The notes: a model not told the origin generated them from the sequence alone. Positions 1-6,067 are shown, numbered from the stretch's first letter. The stretch: DNA of 7,286 nucleotides from Deltaproteobacteria bacterium (GCA_016183075.1 JACPFH010000213.1:1-7286); one strand, 5' to 3'. Translations and numbers: made by a program.

Positions 1-459
1 AACGCCATTTTGCCTGCAATCTCGGATCCAATTCCTGACCGTTCGAACCGTCACGCCGAAATCCCGCGACACCGCCTCCACTGCAGCCGCCCGGCCTTTT
101 CCGGTGGGAATCGTGAGGAGCGCCTCGGTAATCCGGTTCGGCTCGTCCAGATCCTCCTCTGTCGCTCCGAGGAGCGCAGGACCGGCCGGCGACGTGACAA
201 TCGACATGCCGCCAGCCTCACCGGTGGTGCCGCTCTTGTTCTCCCCGTCTCGCCCGTCCTGAATTGAGCGGGCGAGATATAACTCCTGCAACTTGGCAGG
301 TAGGGATTCCAATTGGATCTCGCGCTTAGCTTTACCATTGCGGCCCTTTTCCCCGTACCGGGCCGCAATTTTGCCCCTGCTGAGAAGTTGGAAGAGTCGA
401 CGGCGCTTCACCCCCATCAGCTTCCTCGCCTCATCTATCGAAAGCCAGGTTGCCATCAT
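1..459 (-). CDS. Mu-type transposase (MuA-like), N-terminal part, runs off left edge
   Basis: The frame starts with ATG-ATG (459 or 456) and stays open for 153 codons to base 1, so only the N-terminal part is present. Residues about 5-60 (LSIDEARKLMGVKRRRLFQL, then GKIAARYGEKGRNGKAKREI and LPAKLQELYL) match the N-terminal winged-helix DNA-binding domain of Mu-family transposases. A Gly/Thr/Glu-rich linker follows. Residues about 110-153 (ITEALLTIPTGKGRAAAVEA, then VSRDFGVTVRTVRNWIRD) form a second HTH, as in the end-binding part of MuA. The DDE catalytic core would lie beyond the window. In the family this enzyme binds element ends and carries out strand transfer. The start lies one base after the radC-like stop (TAAGATGATG), so the two genes are probably translationally coupled. 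No clear Shine-Dalgarno is seen. Confidence 0.85.
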   Translation of the reverse strand, partial: MMATWLSIDEARKLMGVKRRRLFQLLSRGKIAARYGEKGRNGKAKREIQLESLPAKLQELYLARSIQDGRDGENKSGTTGEAGGMSIVTSPAGPALLGATEEDLDEPNRITEALLTIPTGKGRAAAVEAVSRDFGVTVRTVRNWIRDCRQNGV

Positions 460-460
460 C

Positions 461-979
461 TTACAGGTGCGAGGCTCGCTTTCGCCGAGGGTTCTTGGCC
501 TTCCTGCGCGCCGTCTCGGTCGCGATGCCTCCGTCGTCCATCATTCCGCGATCGGCGAAGCTGAAGTATTGATTGGCCCCGAGGATAATGTGGTCTAAGG
601 CTCTAATGCCGAAAAGCTCGCCACATTGCGCTAGCCGGCGTGTTAGCTCTAGGTCCTCCGGACTCGGAGCGGTGTCTCCCGATGGGTGGTTGTGCGCAAG
701 TACAATGGCGCAGGCTCCCATCAGTATCGCCGCGCGGAAAACGATAGCGGGGGAAACCGCGCTGGTGGTCTGGCCGCCGGTGAACAGCACTTTATAGCCC
801 CGGATCATGTTTTTATTGTTCAAAAAAAGAACCGTGAAGTGCTCCTGGTCGGCGTCGAGGTCGGCATAGATCGGCCTTAGTATCGCCGCAGCCGTTTCTG
901 CGCATGAGACCTTTTGTCCGGGCGGCTCATGCACCCCCAGCCTTACCTTAAAGCTTTCTAGTTCATACACCGTTTCCAT
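461..979 (-). CDS. RadC-family JAB/JAMM-domain protein
   Basis: A 172-residue protein. It has the RadC/JAMM signature: an upstream Glu (E46 in DQEHFTVLFLNNKN), then AIVLAHNHPSGDTAPSPEDL, with H96, H98, S100 and D102 as the expected metal-site residues. GGQTTSAVSPAIVFRAAILM is the usual segment before the motif. Chromosomal RadC normally carries an N-terminal helix-hairpin-helix region. Here only about 25 residues precede the JAB domain, so this is the short form common on phages and mobile elements. The C-terminal tail (ARRKAKNPRRKRASHL) is strongly basic. The biochemical role of RadC proteins is unsettled; the JAMM fold suggests a metallopeptidase-like site. It lies directly before the transposase gene and behind its own palindromic promoter region. 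Start ATG at 979, with AGGG of the preceding hairpin as a possible ribosome site. Confidence 0.9.
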   Translation of the reverse strand: METVYELESFKVRLGVHEPPGQKVSCAETAAAILRPIYADLDADQEHFTVLFLNNKNMIRGYKVLFTGGQTTSAVSPAIVFRAAILMGACAIVLAHNHPSGDTAPSPEDLELTRRLAQCGELFGIRALDHIILGANQYFSFADRGMMDDGGIATETARRKAKNPRRKRASHL

Positions 980-983
980 TTGG

Positions 984-1007
984 CCCTAGCCTCAATTTAG
1001 GCTAGGG
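984..1007 (-). promoter_or_regulatory. Inverted repeat in the radC-like gene leader
   Basis: CCCTAGCC (984-991) and GGCTAGGG (1000-1007) are perfect inverted repeats. One further T-A pair extends the stem to 9 bp around a 6-base loop. It ends four bases before the start codon of the radC-like gene, so in the mRNA its second arm contains the only AGGG available as ribosome site. It could be an RNA hairpin that hides the ribosome site, or a DNA operator just downstream of the promoter. Confidence 0.6.
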
Positions 1008-1009
1008 TC

Positions 1010-1041
1010 GTCTTACCACAAGTGACTTGACGTTGTCAAGT
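1010..1041 (-). promoter_or_regulatory. Putative promoter for the radC-transposase unit with an overlapping palindrome
   Basis: On the minus strand a perfect TTGACA (1034-1039) is followed after 18 bases by TAAGAC (1010-1015), a weak -10 box. The -35 box sits inside the inverted repeat ACTTGAC-gtt-GTCAAGT (1025-1041), and a third CTTGAC copy follows at 1042-1047. A protein bound here would block the promoter. The end of the preceding HTH gene (stop 1036-1038) overlaps the site, and that HTH protein is the obvious candidate regulator by position only. Confidence 0.5.
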
Positions 1042-1260
1042 CTTGACCTTGGGCTTTCTCTCCTTGGCGGCTGGGCCGCCTGGGTGTCTGGTTTTCTTGT
1101 ACGCCGCGGCCGAGGCGCGAGGAATCAGCGACACGTGGCCAAATCTCAATGTTTCCAGTCTGCCTTTTTTGATGGCTTCCCAGACCGCCTGTCGGCTGAT
1201 GCCGAGATACTTGGCAGCCTGAGGAACGGTAAGCAGGTCAGATCGACTCTTCCTGGGCAT
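1036..1260 (-). CDS. Excisionase-like (MerR-type HTH) DNA-binding protein
   Basis: A 74-residue protein beginning MPRKSRSD. Residues about 8-55 (LLTVPQAAKYLGISRQAVWE followed by AIKKGRLETLRFGHVSLIPR) are a clear helix-turn-helix of the excisionase/MerR-like type: 'TVPQAAKYLGISRQAV' is the HTH and 'ETLRFGHVSLIP' the wing. The tail is Lys/Arg/Pro-rich. An in-frame start at 1317 would add 19 residues, but ATG 1260 is preferred because GAGGGAAG lies 5-12 bases upstream and the longer form would overlap the preceding gene. It follows the zinc-finger gene by 11 bases. Small proteins of this kind in transposable phages act as transcription regulators or directionality factors; which role applies here is not visible. 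Confidence 0.85.
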   Translation of the reverse strand: MPRKSRSDLLTVPQAAKYLGISRQAVWEAIKKGRLETLRFGHVSLIPRASAAAYKKTRHPGGPAAKERKPKVKT

Positions 1261-1271
1261 CTGGACTTCCC

Positions 1272-1544
1272 TCAGCGCCACGCGTCGACGGTCGCCGGCG
1301 TTCTCGCCTCGGCCCACGTCAGGGCCCGCTGCACTCTGCTTTGGTTTTCCGGTTTCATAATTTCGTCCTCAAACAGCGCCTTCTTGGTGCAACGCCGGCG
1401 CCTCCGGGCCCCGTCGCGCCTGGCCTCCGCGTAGAATCGACTTCGGTGCTCGCCGCCGGGGCAGAACCGTTGGGGCCTCCCGCCTGTCTTGCGAGGCTCA
1501 AACTCCCGATCGCAGTAGTCGCAGCGCGCCACCGTCACCGCCAT
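1272..1544 (-). CDS. Small zinc-finger (CxxC...C) protein, phage-type hypothetical
   Basis: A 90-residue protein. The N terminus reads RCDYCDREFEPRKTGGRPQR followed by FCPGGEHRSRFYAEAR, with C8, C11, C28 and H33 (C-x2-C-x16-C-x4-H) as likely zinc ligands. This pattern is common in small phage and mobile-element proteins that resemble a half zinc ribbon. The middle is very basic (RRDGARRRRRCTKK), suggesting nucleic-acid contact. ATG 1544 is chosen because it begins just before the Cys motif; a TTG at 1553 would add only three residues and lies inside a palindrome. No ribosome site is seen upstream. It is the first gene of the compact zinc-finger / HTH / RadC / transposase unit. Confidence 0.7.
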   Translation of the reverse strand: MAVTVARCDYCDREFEPRKTGGRPQRFCPGGEHRSRFYAEARRDGARRRRRCTKKALFEDEIMKPENQSRVQRALTWAEARTPATVDAWR

Positions 1545-1800
1545 TAAATACAACGTGCACGTTGCAAAATGCCCGTTGCGGCCACCTTTCGACCCCCGGA
1601 ACGGCCTTAAGGGCCACCCCGGTATAAGCTGCCGGTAGCGGCTGCGATTTTGGCCTTATAACCTCCGGCCTCGTCGGTGCCTTTCTCAGTTGAGCATCCT
1701 CCACTCGGAATTCTTGCCCGCTGCCGATAGGATGGCCTGCGTGAGCTTTGGCGAAAGCTCCCTGTCGAGCGTTTTCTACAGTAATCAAGGCCCCTCGCAT
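1498..1800 (-). CDS. Doubtful ORF downstream of the capsid gene
   Basis: A 100-codon ORF starting 7 bases after the capsid stop codon (MRGALITVENARQGAFAKAH...). It matches no family I recognise. It has no Shine-Dalgarno, its last third covers the 14-bp palindrome at 1551-1564, and it overlaps the zinc-finger gene by 47 bases. Its position just after the capsid gene is where a head-completion gene often lies, which is the only argument in its favour. The first part may be coding and the end out of frame. Apart from this ORF and the palindrome, nothing is supported between 1565 and 1807. Confidence 0.25.
   Translation of the reverse strand: MRGALITVENARQGAFAKAHAGHPIGSGQEFRVEDAQLRKAPTRPEVIRPKSQPLPAAYTGVALKAVPGVERWPQRAFCNVHVVFNGGDGGALRLLRSGV
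1551..1564. promoter_or_regulatory. Perfect 14-bp palindrome CAACGTGCACGTTG
   Basis: CAACGTGCACGTTG is its own reverse complement and ends six bases before the ATG of the zinc-finger gene. It is a good shape for a dimeric repressor site controlling the zinc-finger / HTH / radC / transposase unit. Ten bases of it (GTGCACGTTG) recur at 3183-3192, and its GTGCAC core is also the core of the repeat array near 6840-6917. Confidence 0.55.
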
Positions 1801-1807
1801 GTCGACG

Positions 1808-2980
1808 TTACGGTACCAGGGACTTCGCCGCGTTTCGGTAGTCGACTAAGACGCCGCCATAGGACCATTTGATTTTATAGACGATCTTGTCGTGCAGACC
1901 GAACCTTCGGGCCTCTTCCAGGCTGGTTAGCCCGATCGCCGGCTCCTCGCGGCCATCCAAAAATTTTACTTCGATAATCTCTCGGTCTCCAACATCGGAG
2001 ACGATTCCCCAATTGTCGGCATCTGCCGGCATCGGCGAGACGAAGATCCGCTCGTTATTCTCGCCGAACTGGCGCCACACGGGGTTTGGAGTAAAATTTG
2101 CATCGACGTATGGGCGCTCGTTGATCGTCTTCGCCGTAAACCACAAGTTGCGGCCGACGATGAGCTTGAAGCCCAAGCCCTGGTCGTGGCCGAAGCCTCC
2201 GATCTCTTCGCCCGACCCCGGCTCAACCATTTCCCAGATCGCGGTCATCGCGTCCTGGATAGCCCCTGGGCTGAGCGCGGCTGTGAAGAGATTACCGTGC
2301 CCGGCGGCGAACCACGGAACGCCGTCGCCTTGGAAGGTTGCGTTCTCGGTGTAAAAAGACCAGATGAATCGTGCAAAGGCTCGCCTGTGCGCTCGGGTGC
2401 GACCCCGGAGTATCCGGCGGAGACCTCCGAAATCATCTCCGCGCAGCACCATCTCCGAAACGGACATTAGATCACCAACGGTCCGCAGTGGGTACGAGGC
2501 GCTTTCTTCAAGCGGCTTACCCCCCTCGCTGTAGTCCTCGCTTTCTGGATCTATGACCGGCGGATCTTCATAGCCAAGAAGGTTCACTGCTCGCTGCTGC
2601 GCGAAATTGTCGGTACCACCGCGGTGGGAAATAAAAATATTTTCGTGGAAGTTCATGTCTCGGAAGTCCTGTACTACCCGGCGATTCATGCTTCGCCCGA
2701 GCAGGTTTGGGAAATCTGTAGCCACTAAAGCTTCTTGGGCCGTGACTTGGCGAGGGATAATATTAAACTGGAAGCGGAAATCCCCCGTTATCTCCTTGTA
2801 GGCCGCCTGGACGTTGTAGAATTCCTGAATATCTTTATGGCCCAAGCCCCGGACGCCAAGCGTTTTATCCAGGGCGATTTGGTACCGATCGACCTTTTCT
2901 AGGCCGACCTCTATCTGTCCGCTGCCAGCCCGAGCTGCGGTACCAAACCGCAAAACATCAGCAGGCGTTTGAGTTTCCAT
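1808..2980 (-). CDS. Phage major capsid protein (HK97-fold type)
   Basis: A 390-residue protein with hallmarks of the capsid families found alone or fused to a ClpP-like head protease. Residues about 80-95 (VTAQEALVATDFPNLLGRSM) are the conserved 'TTSDFP' N-terminal arm region. DGVPWFAAGHGNLFTAALSP at about 219-238 carries the typical F-x-x-x-HGNL motif. The C terminus has DNWGIVSDVGDREIIEVKFL, then DGREEPAI and KWSYGGVLVDYRNAAKSLVP, which match the conserved end of this family. In virions it forms the icosahedral shell. Start ATG 2980 is chosen over the in-frame ATG at 3001 because AAAGGAAGGAG lies 7 bases upstream, an excellent ribosome site. The reading frame is intact and full length, so it may still be expressed. 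No scaffold, protease or portal gene is next to it, and it lies downstream of the tail genes rather than upstream, which is unusual. Confidence 0.9.
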   Translation of the reverse strand: METQTPADVLRFGTAARAGSGQIEVGLEKVDRYQIALDKTLGVRGLGHKDIQEFYNVQAAYKEITGDFRFQFNIIPRQVTAQEALVATDFPNLLGRSMNRRVVQDFRDMNFHENIFISHRGGTDNFAQQRAVNLLGYEDPPVIDPESEDYSEGGKPLEESASYPLRTVGDLMSVSEMVLRGDDFGGLRRILRGRTRAHRRAFARFIWSFYTENATFQGDGVPWFAAGHGNLFTAALSPGAIQDAMTAIWEMVEPGSGEEIGGFGHDQGLGFKLIVGRNLWFTAKTINERPYVDANFTPNPVWRQFGENNERIFVSPMPADADNWGIVSDVGDREIIEVKFLDGREEPAIGLTSLEEARRFGLHDKIVYKIKWSYGGVLVDYRNAAKSLVP

Positions 2981-3285
2981 CTGCGTTCTCCTTCCTTTCA
3001 TTCGTCATTTTACGCCTATGCTAGCCGTCTCTGCCTATCAATCTCTAGAAGGTTTTTGGCCTTGTCGATGCCTCCCTTTTAATTGAATACGCGCCATCCC
3101 GGACCCGCCCCGGTCGTCCTTGAAGTAGGCTGCTGCCGTTCGGGTGAGAGCCCGTGATCGTCTCGGGCGTAGCCCTCGGGCTGTGCACGTTGTTGTTAAT
3201 CACTGGCCTGTTGCCGGATATTCAATTTTTTCCAGGGCCATTTTTGTTCACGCGGACAGGCACGCAAGCGAGCCAGTCCCCTTCC
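2981..3285. other. Gap between tape-measure and capsid genes, no clear gene
   Basis: About 300 bp with no convincing gene. On the minus strand ATG 3241 opens a 13-codon frame (MALEKIEYPATGQ, stop 3200-3202). That reads like the start of a tail protein cut short, though no ribosome site supports it. Further downstream, one frame reads AAAYFKDDRGGSGMARIQLK (stop before 3040) without a start. These could be remains of tail or head genes lost between the two intact genes. The gap also holds the structured block at 3149-3182, the GTGCACGTTG copy at 3183-3192 and the strong ribosome site of the capsid gene (about 2988-2998). Confidence 0.5.
3149..3182. repeat. Nested inverted repeat (possible terminator or operator)
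   Basis: Outer arms AGCCCG (3149-3154) and CGGGCT (3177-3182) are perfect inverted repeats, and inside them lies the hairpin GGGC-gta-GCCC (3165-3175). There is no T-run on either side, so it is not a classical intrinsic terminator. It directly abuts the GTGCACGTTG copy at 3183. Confidence 0.35.
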
Positions 3286-4926
3286 TCAATTGAGCACTCT
3301 GATGTTCAGCGTGTGCCCTGTCGTCATCCTGATCGTCCGCTCCAGGCCGCTTAGGAGATCTCTTGCGTCGATCGTGATATTGATATTGCCGCCGCCCTGA
3401 GAAGCGGAAGCTTGCGGCGAGCGGGCAAATAAAGTGGCAAACCATTGGATCAACTCCATGATGCGGCGCCGCTCCACGTCGAAGCCCGGCGCCTCACCAG
3501 GGTGAATGCCGCTAATAAGACTCGGATCCCCGGACCGGGCGATCATCCGTTCTAATCGCAGCAACCTCTCAAAGGCCGGGCCTAAAAAGCTCGAAAGCCC
3601 GCTGTCCATAGTCAGATCGGCTTTTGCTTTCTCGGAAAATTCCTTGAGCACCTGGGGTGCATAGCTCTGAAAATACTCAGAGAATGGCAGTCTTGGGGAG
3701 CCTTGCGTCCAAAAACCGCTCTCGACATTGAAGACGATCGGCCTCTCCGCCTCGGCGCGCAGACTCTGCACCTTCGCGCGCGCCTCATCAACGCCCAGAT
3801 GAAAATCCGCCATGTCGAATTTTATTTTGTATTCCTGCGCGAGCTTGTCGATGAGACCTTGAAGTTCTTGGCTGCTCTTGGCGATTTCAGGGGGAATTTC
3901 AGTGCCGAATTCTTGCGCGGCAAGCTTTCCGAGACCCTGCACTAGACGCGCGGCCTGTTGGAGTTTTGCCTCGTCTATAAATCCAAATTTAGCCCCATAT
4001 TTTGTCAGCTCGTTCAGGGTCTGCGTGACGCCCTGAAGGGCGACCTGTATCCCCGCGCCGGCGGCGCCACCCAGCGGAGTCAGCAGATTGTCAAAGGATA
4101 GCTGAGTGTCGTAGACAACCCCCTTCACCGATTCAACCTGCGCCTTGAGTTTGGAGATATCAAAACCCCGCCCGATCGCATCTATCGCCGCGCGCGCTTT
4201 TTCTCCCGCGATGCCCATGTCGACGAGGGCTCGCGTCGTCGTCCGGATCGCCTCGCCTTTCTGCGCCTCGATCGCCAGGTCAGGTCTGCCGGCCATCTCA
4301 GCCAGGGCCACAGCGTTTCGCGCCTGCGCTTCGGCCTGGAGATTCGCCACCGTAAGCTCTATCGCTCTGACCCGCCCCATGCGCAGCGCCGCGAGCTTTT
4401 GCTCCGAGGCACTCTCCTGGCTGAGCATCTTTGCCGTGAGATCTCCCACGGTTTGAAGCGGAGATGTCACGAAACTCCACAACGAGCCTTGCTCAGCAAT
4501 CTGCTCATTGAGGTTCTCGATCTCCTTATTCGTGGCGGCCAGGTTTTTCGGGTCGAAGGCGTCATCTATCTGTTTTTTGGATGCATTCAGGTCGCGGATC
4601 GCCCCGACAGCCGCCGCTATCCCAATGGTCGCGCCGGCTGTAGCCAGCGTGATGCCAGCAATTCCTGACGCGATCTGAAGCAGCACGTTGCCTGCCACAT
4701 TGCCTACGGGGCCGAGTGCCCCAAACTCCGCGGCCAAAAGGCCGACCGCGGACGATAACGGTCGCACTGACCCGTGGGCCTTGTCGCCCGCTTCGGCCAT
4801 CTGGCGCATGGCGGGCGCAGCCGCGCCTGACGCGGCTGCGCTTACATGCCGCACTGCCGCCTCGGCGGCTTTTACCGCCTCGAGCTGAGATTCGGACTTG
4901 ATTAAAATGGCTACTTCGAAGGGCAT
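3286..4926 (-). CDS. Short tail tape-measure-like protein
   Basis: A 546-residue, Ala-rich, largely helical protein. The N terminus (MPFEVAILIKSESQLEAVKA, then AEAAVRHVSAAASG) is typical of tape-measure proteins. A long hydrophobic stretch lies at about residues 56-110 (GPVGNVAGNVLLQIASGIAG followed by ITLATAGATIGIAAAVGAI), the membrane-like segment such proteins carry. Charged helical repeats follow (NLEAT-type segments with KEIENLNEQIAEQ and AELTVANLQAEAQARNAVAL-like runs). The C terminus ends in a strand-rich cap (GGGNINITIDARDLLSGLER). Tape-measure proteins fill the tail tube, set its length and help DNA entry. At this length it would match a short tail, or it has lost internal repeats. 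Ribosome site AAAAAGG lies 6 bases before ATG 4926. The call rests on composition and on the chaperone-like gene directly upstream, a conserved neighbour, and not on a unique motif. Confidence 0.65.
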   Translation of the reverse strand: MPFEVAILIKSESQLEAVKAAEAAVRHVSAAASGAAAPAMRQMAEAGDKAHGSVRPLSSAVGLLAAEFGALGPVGNVAGNVLLQIASGIAGITLATAGATIGIAAAVGAIRDLNASKKQIDDAFDPKNLAATNKEIENLNEQIAEQGSLWSFVTSPLQTVGDLTAKMLSQESASEQKLAALRMGRVRAIELTVANLQAEAQARNAVALAEMAGRPDLAIEAQKGEAIRTTTRALVDMGIAGEKARAAIDAIGRGFDISKLKAQVESVKGVVYDTQLSFDNLLTPLGGAAGAGIQVALQGVTQTLNELTKYGAKFGFIDEAKLQQAARLVQGLGKLAAQEFGTEIPPEIAKSSQELQGLIDKLAQEYKIKFDMADFHLGVDEARAKVQSLRAEAERPIVFNVESGFWTQGSPRLPFSEYFQSYAPQVLKEFSEKAKADLTMDSGLSSFLGPAFERLLRLERMIARSGDPSLISGIHPGEAPGFDVERRRIMELIQWFATLFARSPQASASQGGGNINITIDARDLLSGLERTIRMTTGHTLNIRVLN

Positions 4927-5033
4927 ATTTTTACCTTTTTACTTTCTCTCTCTTGCGCCTCTCTCGCGGCCGATTCGCGCCACCCGCGCTGGGTCTGACG
5001 ACTCGCATTGTCAGCAGGGAAGGCCATCCACAT
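4911..5033 (-). CDS. Possible 40-residue ORF between chaperone and tape measure
   Basis: A small frame (MWMAFPADNASRQTQRGWRE, then SAAREAQERESKKVKICPSK) bridges the gap. It overlaps the end of the shifted chaperone frame by 23 bases and the tape-measure start by 16. It is strongly charged and helix-prone. Dense overlapping is usual in tail operons, and a third small frame often sits here. No Shine-Dalgarno stands out and I recognise no family, so it may be chance. Confidence 0.3.
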   Translation of the reverse strand: MWMAFPADNASRQTQRGWRESAAREAQERESKKVKICPSK

Positions 5034-5357
5034 CGTGCCTTTTAAGAATGGCGAGTGCGTTATACTTAGTCGTCACTTCCGCCTTGTGCTCGGGCGGGAT
5101 AAAATCTCGCCAGTCGGTGGCCGTGCCTGCATCACATCCACCCCGTCAAGAGTGTAGCCCCCAACCGATACGACCCTTCTGTCATACTCGATCAGCAAAG
5201 CCCGTTGCGCCTCCTCGTCCCCGCTCTTGCTTCTCAGCGCGGCAAAGTCTCGTGCGATCGCTAGCCACTCCTTCTCGTCCGGGTCTTTGAAGCGGTGAAC
5301 CACTTTCTCACCGAAACGAAAAATGACGATTTCGATTTCTTCTCCGATGGCATACAT
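5011..5357 (-). CDS. Tail-assembly-chaperone-like gene, read through a -1 frameshift
   Basis: The first frame (5357 to stop 5073) begins MYAIGEEIEIVIFRFGEKVV, includes HRFKDPDEKEWLAIARDF, and continues to VSVGGYTLDGVDVMQ. It then degrades into an unlikely PPTGEILSRPSTRRK. The -1 frame, open from 5145 to a TGA at 5011-5013, reads TDWRDFIPPEHKAEVTTKYN followed by ALAILKRHDVDGLPC. That looks like natural protein and has no start codon of its own. Joined, they give about 115 residues. The shift must fall between 5145 and about 5118. Placement directly before a tape-measure gene is where dsDNA phages keep chaperones made as short and -1-extended forms. No canonical X-XXY-YYZ heptamer is visible (only GAC-GGG-GTG), so a one-base deletion or assembly error is equally possible. 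Start ATG 5357 lacks a good ribosome site. Confidence 0.5.
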
Positions 5358-5367
5358 AAAAACTTGT

Positions 5368-6057
5368 CTATCGCGAGCTGTTACTAATCGGTGGCCACCG
5401 ATGGAGGGCCGACTTCGCGTCCTTAAGCGTCATTAAGTTTCTCTTCTGCCGTCGCCTCTTTTTTTTGCGTTCCACGAGGCCCTTCCGGGCGAATGCGCCG
5501 CGGACCCAATGTCGCACCGTAGAATAACCTGGTGCTGTCTGGCCCAGCGTCAGGGCGAGCACCCTTACCGCACGCCAAACATCCTCATATGATGCCTCGG
5601 CCCTCTTGAAAAAAACCACAATGGCGAACGTTTGCAATTCTGGTGAAAAGAACCTCGTCAATCCGCGATCGCTCCGCCGTTTTCTGTAGAGCGCAACCAC
5701 GCCGCGCCCCCTCAATCCCTTCGCGCGGCGTTCTAGCGTATCCGAGCTTATGCCGAAGTTCGCGGCCACTTCCGCCCGCTCCCGTGGTCGCAACCGCGCG
5801 GCTGACTTAAACACCTTCGCCAGCTCGCGCAGCTCCTGAAGTTCGCCAGGATCGACAGCTTCTTCATCATCTAAGGTCCGCAGCAACTTGCGGCCGAAGG
5901 TCTCGGCGATCGCGTGGCGCTCAGGCTCAGAGGCCCTTGCATGGCGATGGATAATAAGCGACAACCTGCTCGCCGTTGTCCCCAGCGGGGCGGCAGCTCC
6001 CGCTACAGACCCGAAATGAGAGACCAGGGCACCTTTGAATTTGAGGTTAGCTGGCAT
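5368..6057 (-). CDS. XRE-like HTH fused to Mu/TnsB-type transposase DNA-binding region, no catalytic core
   Basis: A 229-residue protein from ATG 6057. Residues about 8-60 (ALVSHFGSVAGAAAPLGTTA, then SRLSLIIHRHARASEPERHA) look like a phage-repressor HTH. Residues about 85-130 (RPRERAEVAANFGISSDTLE, then RRAKGLRGRGVVALYRKRRS, DRG) and 155-190 (SYEDVWRAVRVLALTLGQTA, PGYSTVRHWVRGAF) match the HTH plus 'RSDRG ... APSYSTVRR' region that precedes the DDE core in Mu/TnsB-like transposases. The sequence then ends in a Lys/Arg-rich tail with no DDE domain. All three frames close within about 100 bases, so it is either truncated or a stand-alone DNA-binding regulator that competes for transposase sites. 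A longer frame to 6204 exists but lies upstream of the promoter. The gene ends 10 bases before the chaperone-like gene. Confidence 0.65.
   Translation of the reverse strand: MPANLKFKGALVSHFGSVAGAAAPLGTTASRLSLIIHRHARASEPERHAIAETFGRKLLRTLDDEEAVDPGELQELRELAKVFKSAARLRPRERAEVAANFGISSDTLERRAKGLRGRGVVALYRKRRSDRGLTRFFSPELQTFAIVVFFKRAEASYEDVWRAVRVLALTLGQTAPGYSTVRHWVRGAFARKGLVERKKKRRRQKRNLMTLKDAKSALHRWPPISNSSR
5458..5464 (-). promoter_or_regulatory. In-frame A-AAA-AAG slippery heptamer
   Basis: On the minus strand an eight-A run followed by G is read in frame as AAA-AAA-AAG (residues 198-200 of the XRE/transposase-like protein), giving a perfect A-AAA-AAG heptamer as used in dnaX and many insertion sequences. 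A -1 slip would continue as GAG GCG ACG and end at TAA 5423-5425, replacing the last 29 residues by EATAEEKLNDA. No strong stimulatory stem-loop or upstream Shine-Dalgarno is evident. Confidence 0.45.
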
Positions 6058-6067
6058 GTTTTTGCCT

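Noticed and set aside
10..368. Open frames MPAISDPIPDRSNRHAEIPR... (plus) and MRPGTGKRAAMVKLSARSNW... (minus) as genes
   Set aside because: Both are shadows of the Mu-type transposase frame that runs from 459 off the left edge; their sequences are low-quality Arg/Pro/Ser-rich translations.
1887..2801. Plus-strand frames inside the capsid gene (for example 1887-2354)
   Set aside because: They lie opposite an intact, strongly supported capsid gene and show no recognisable domain.
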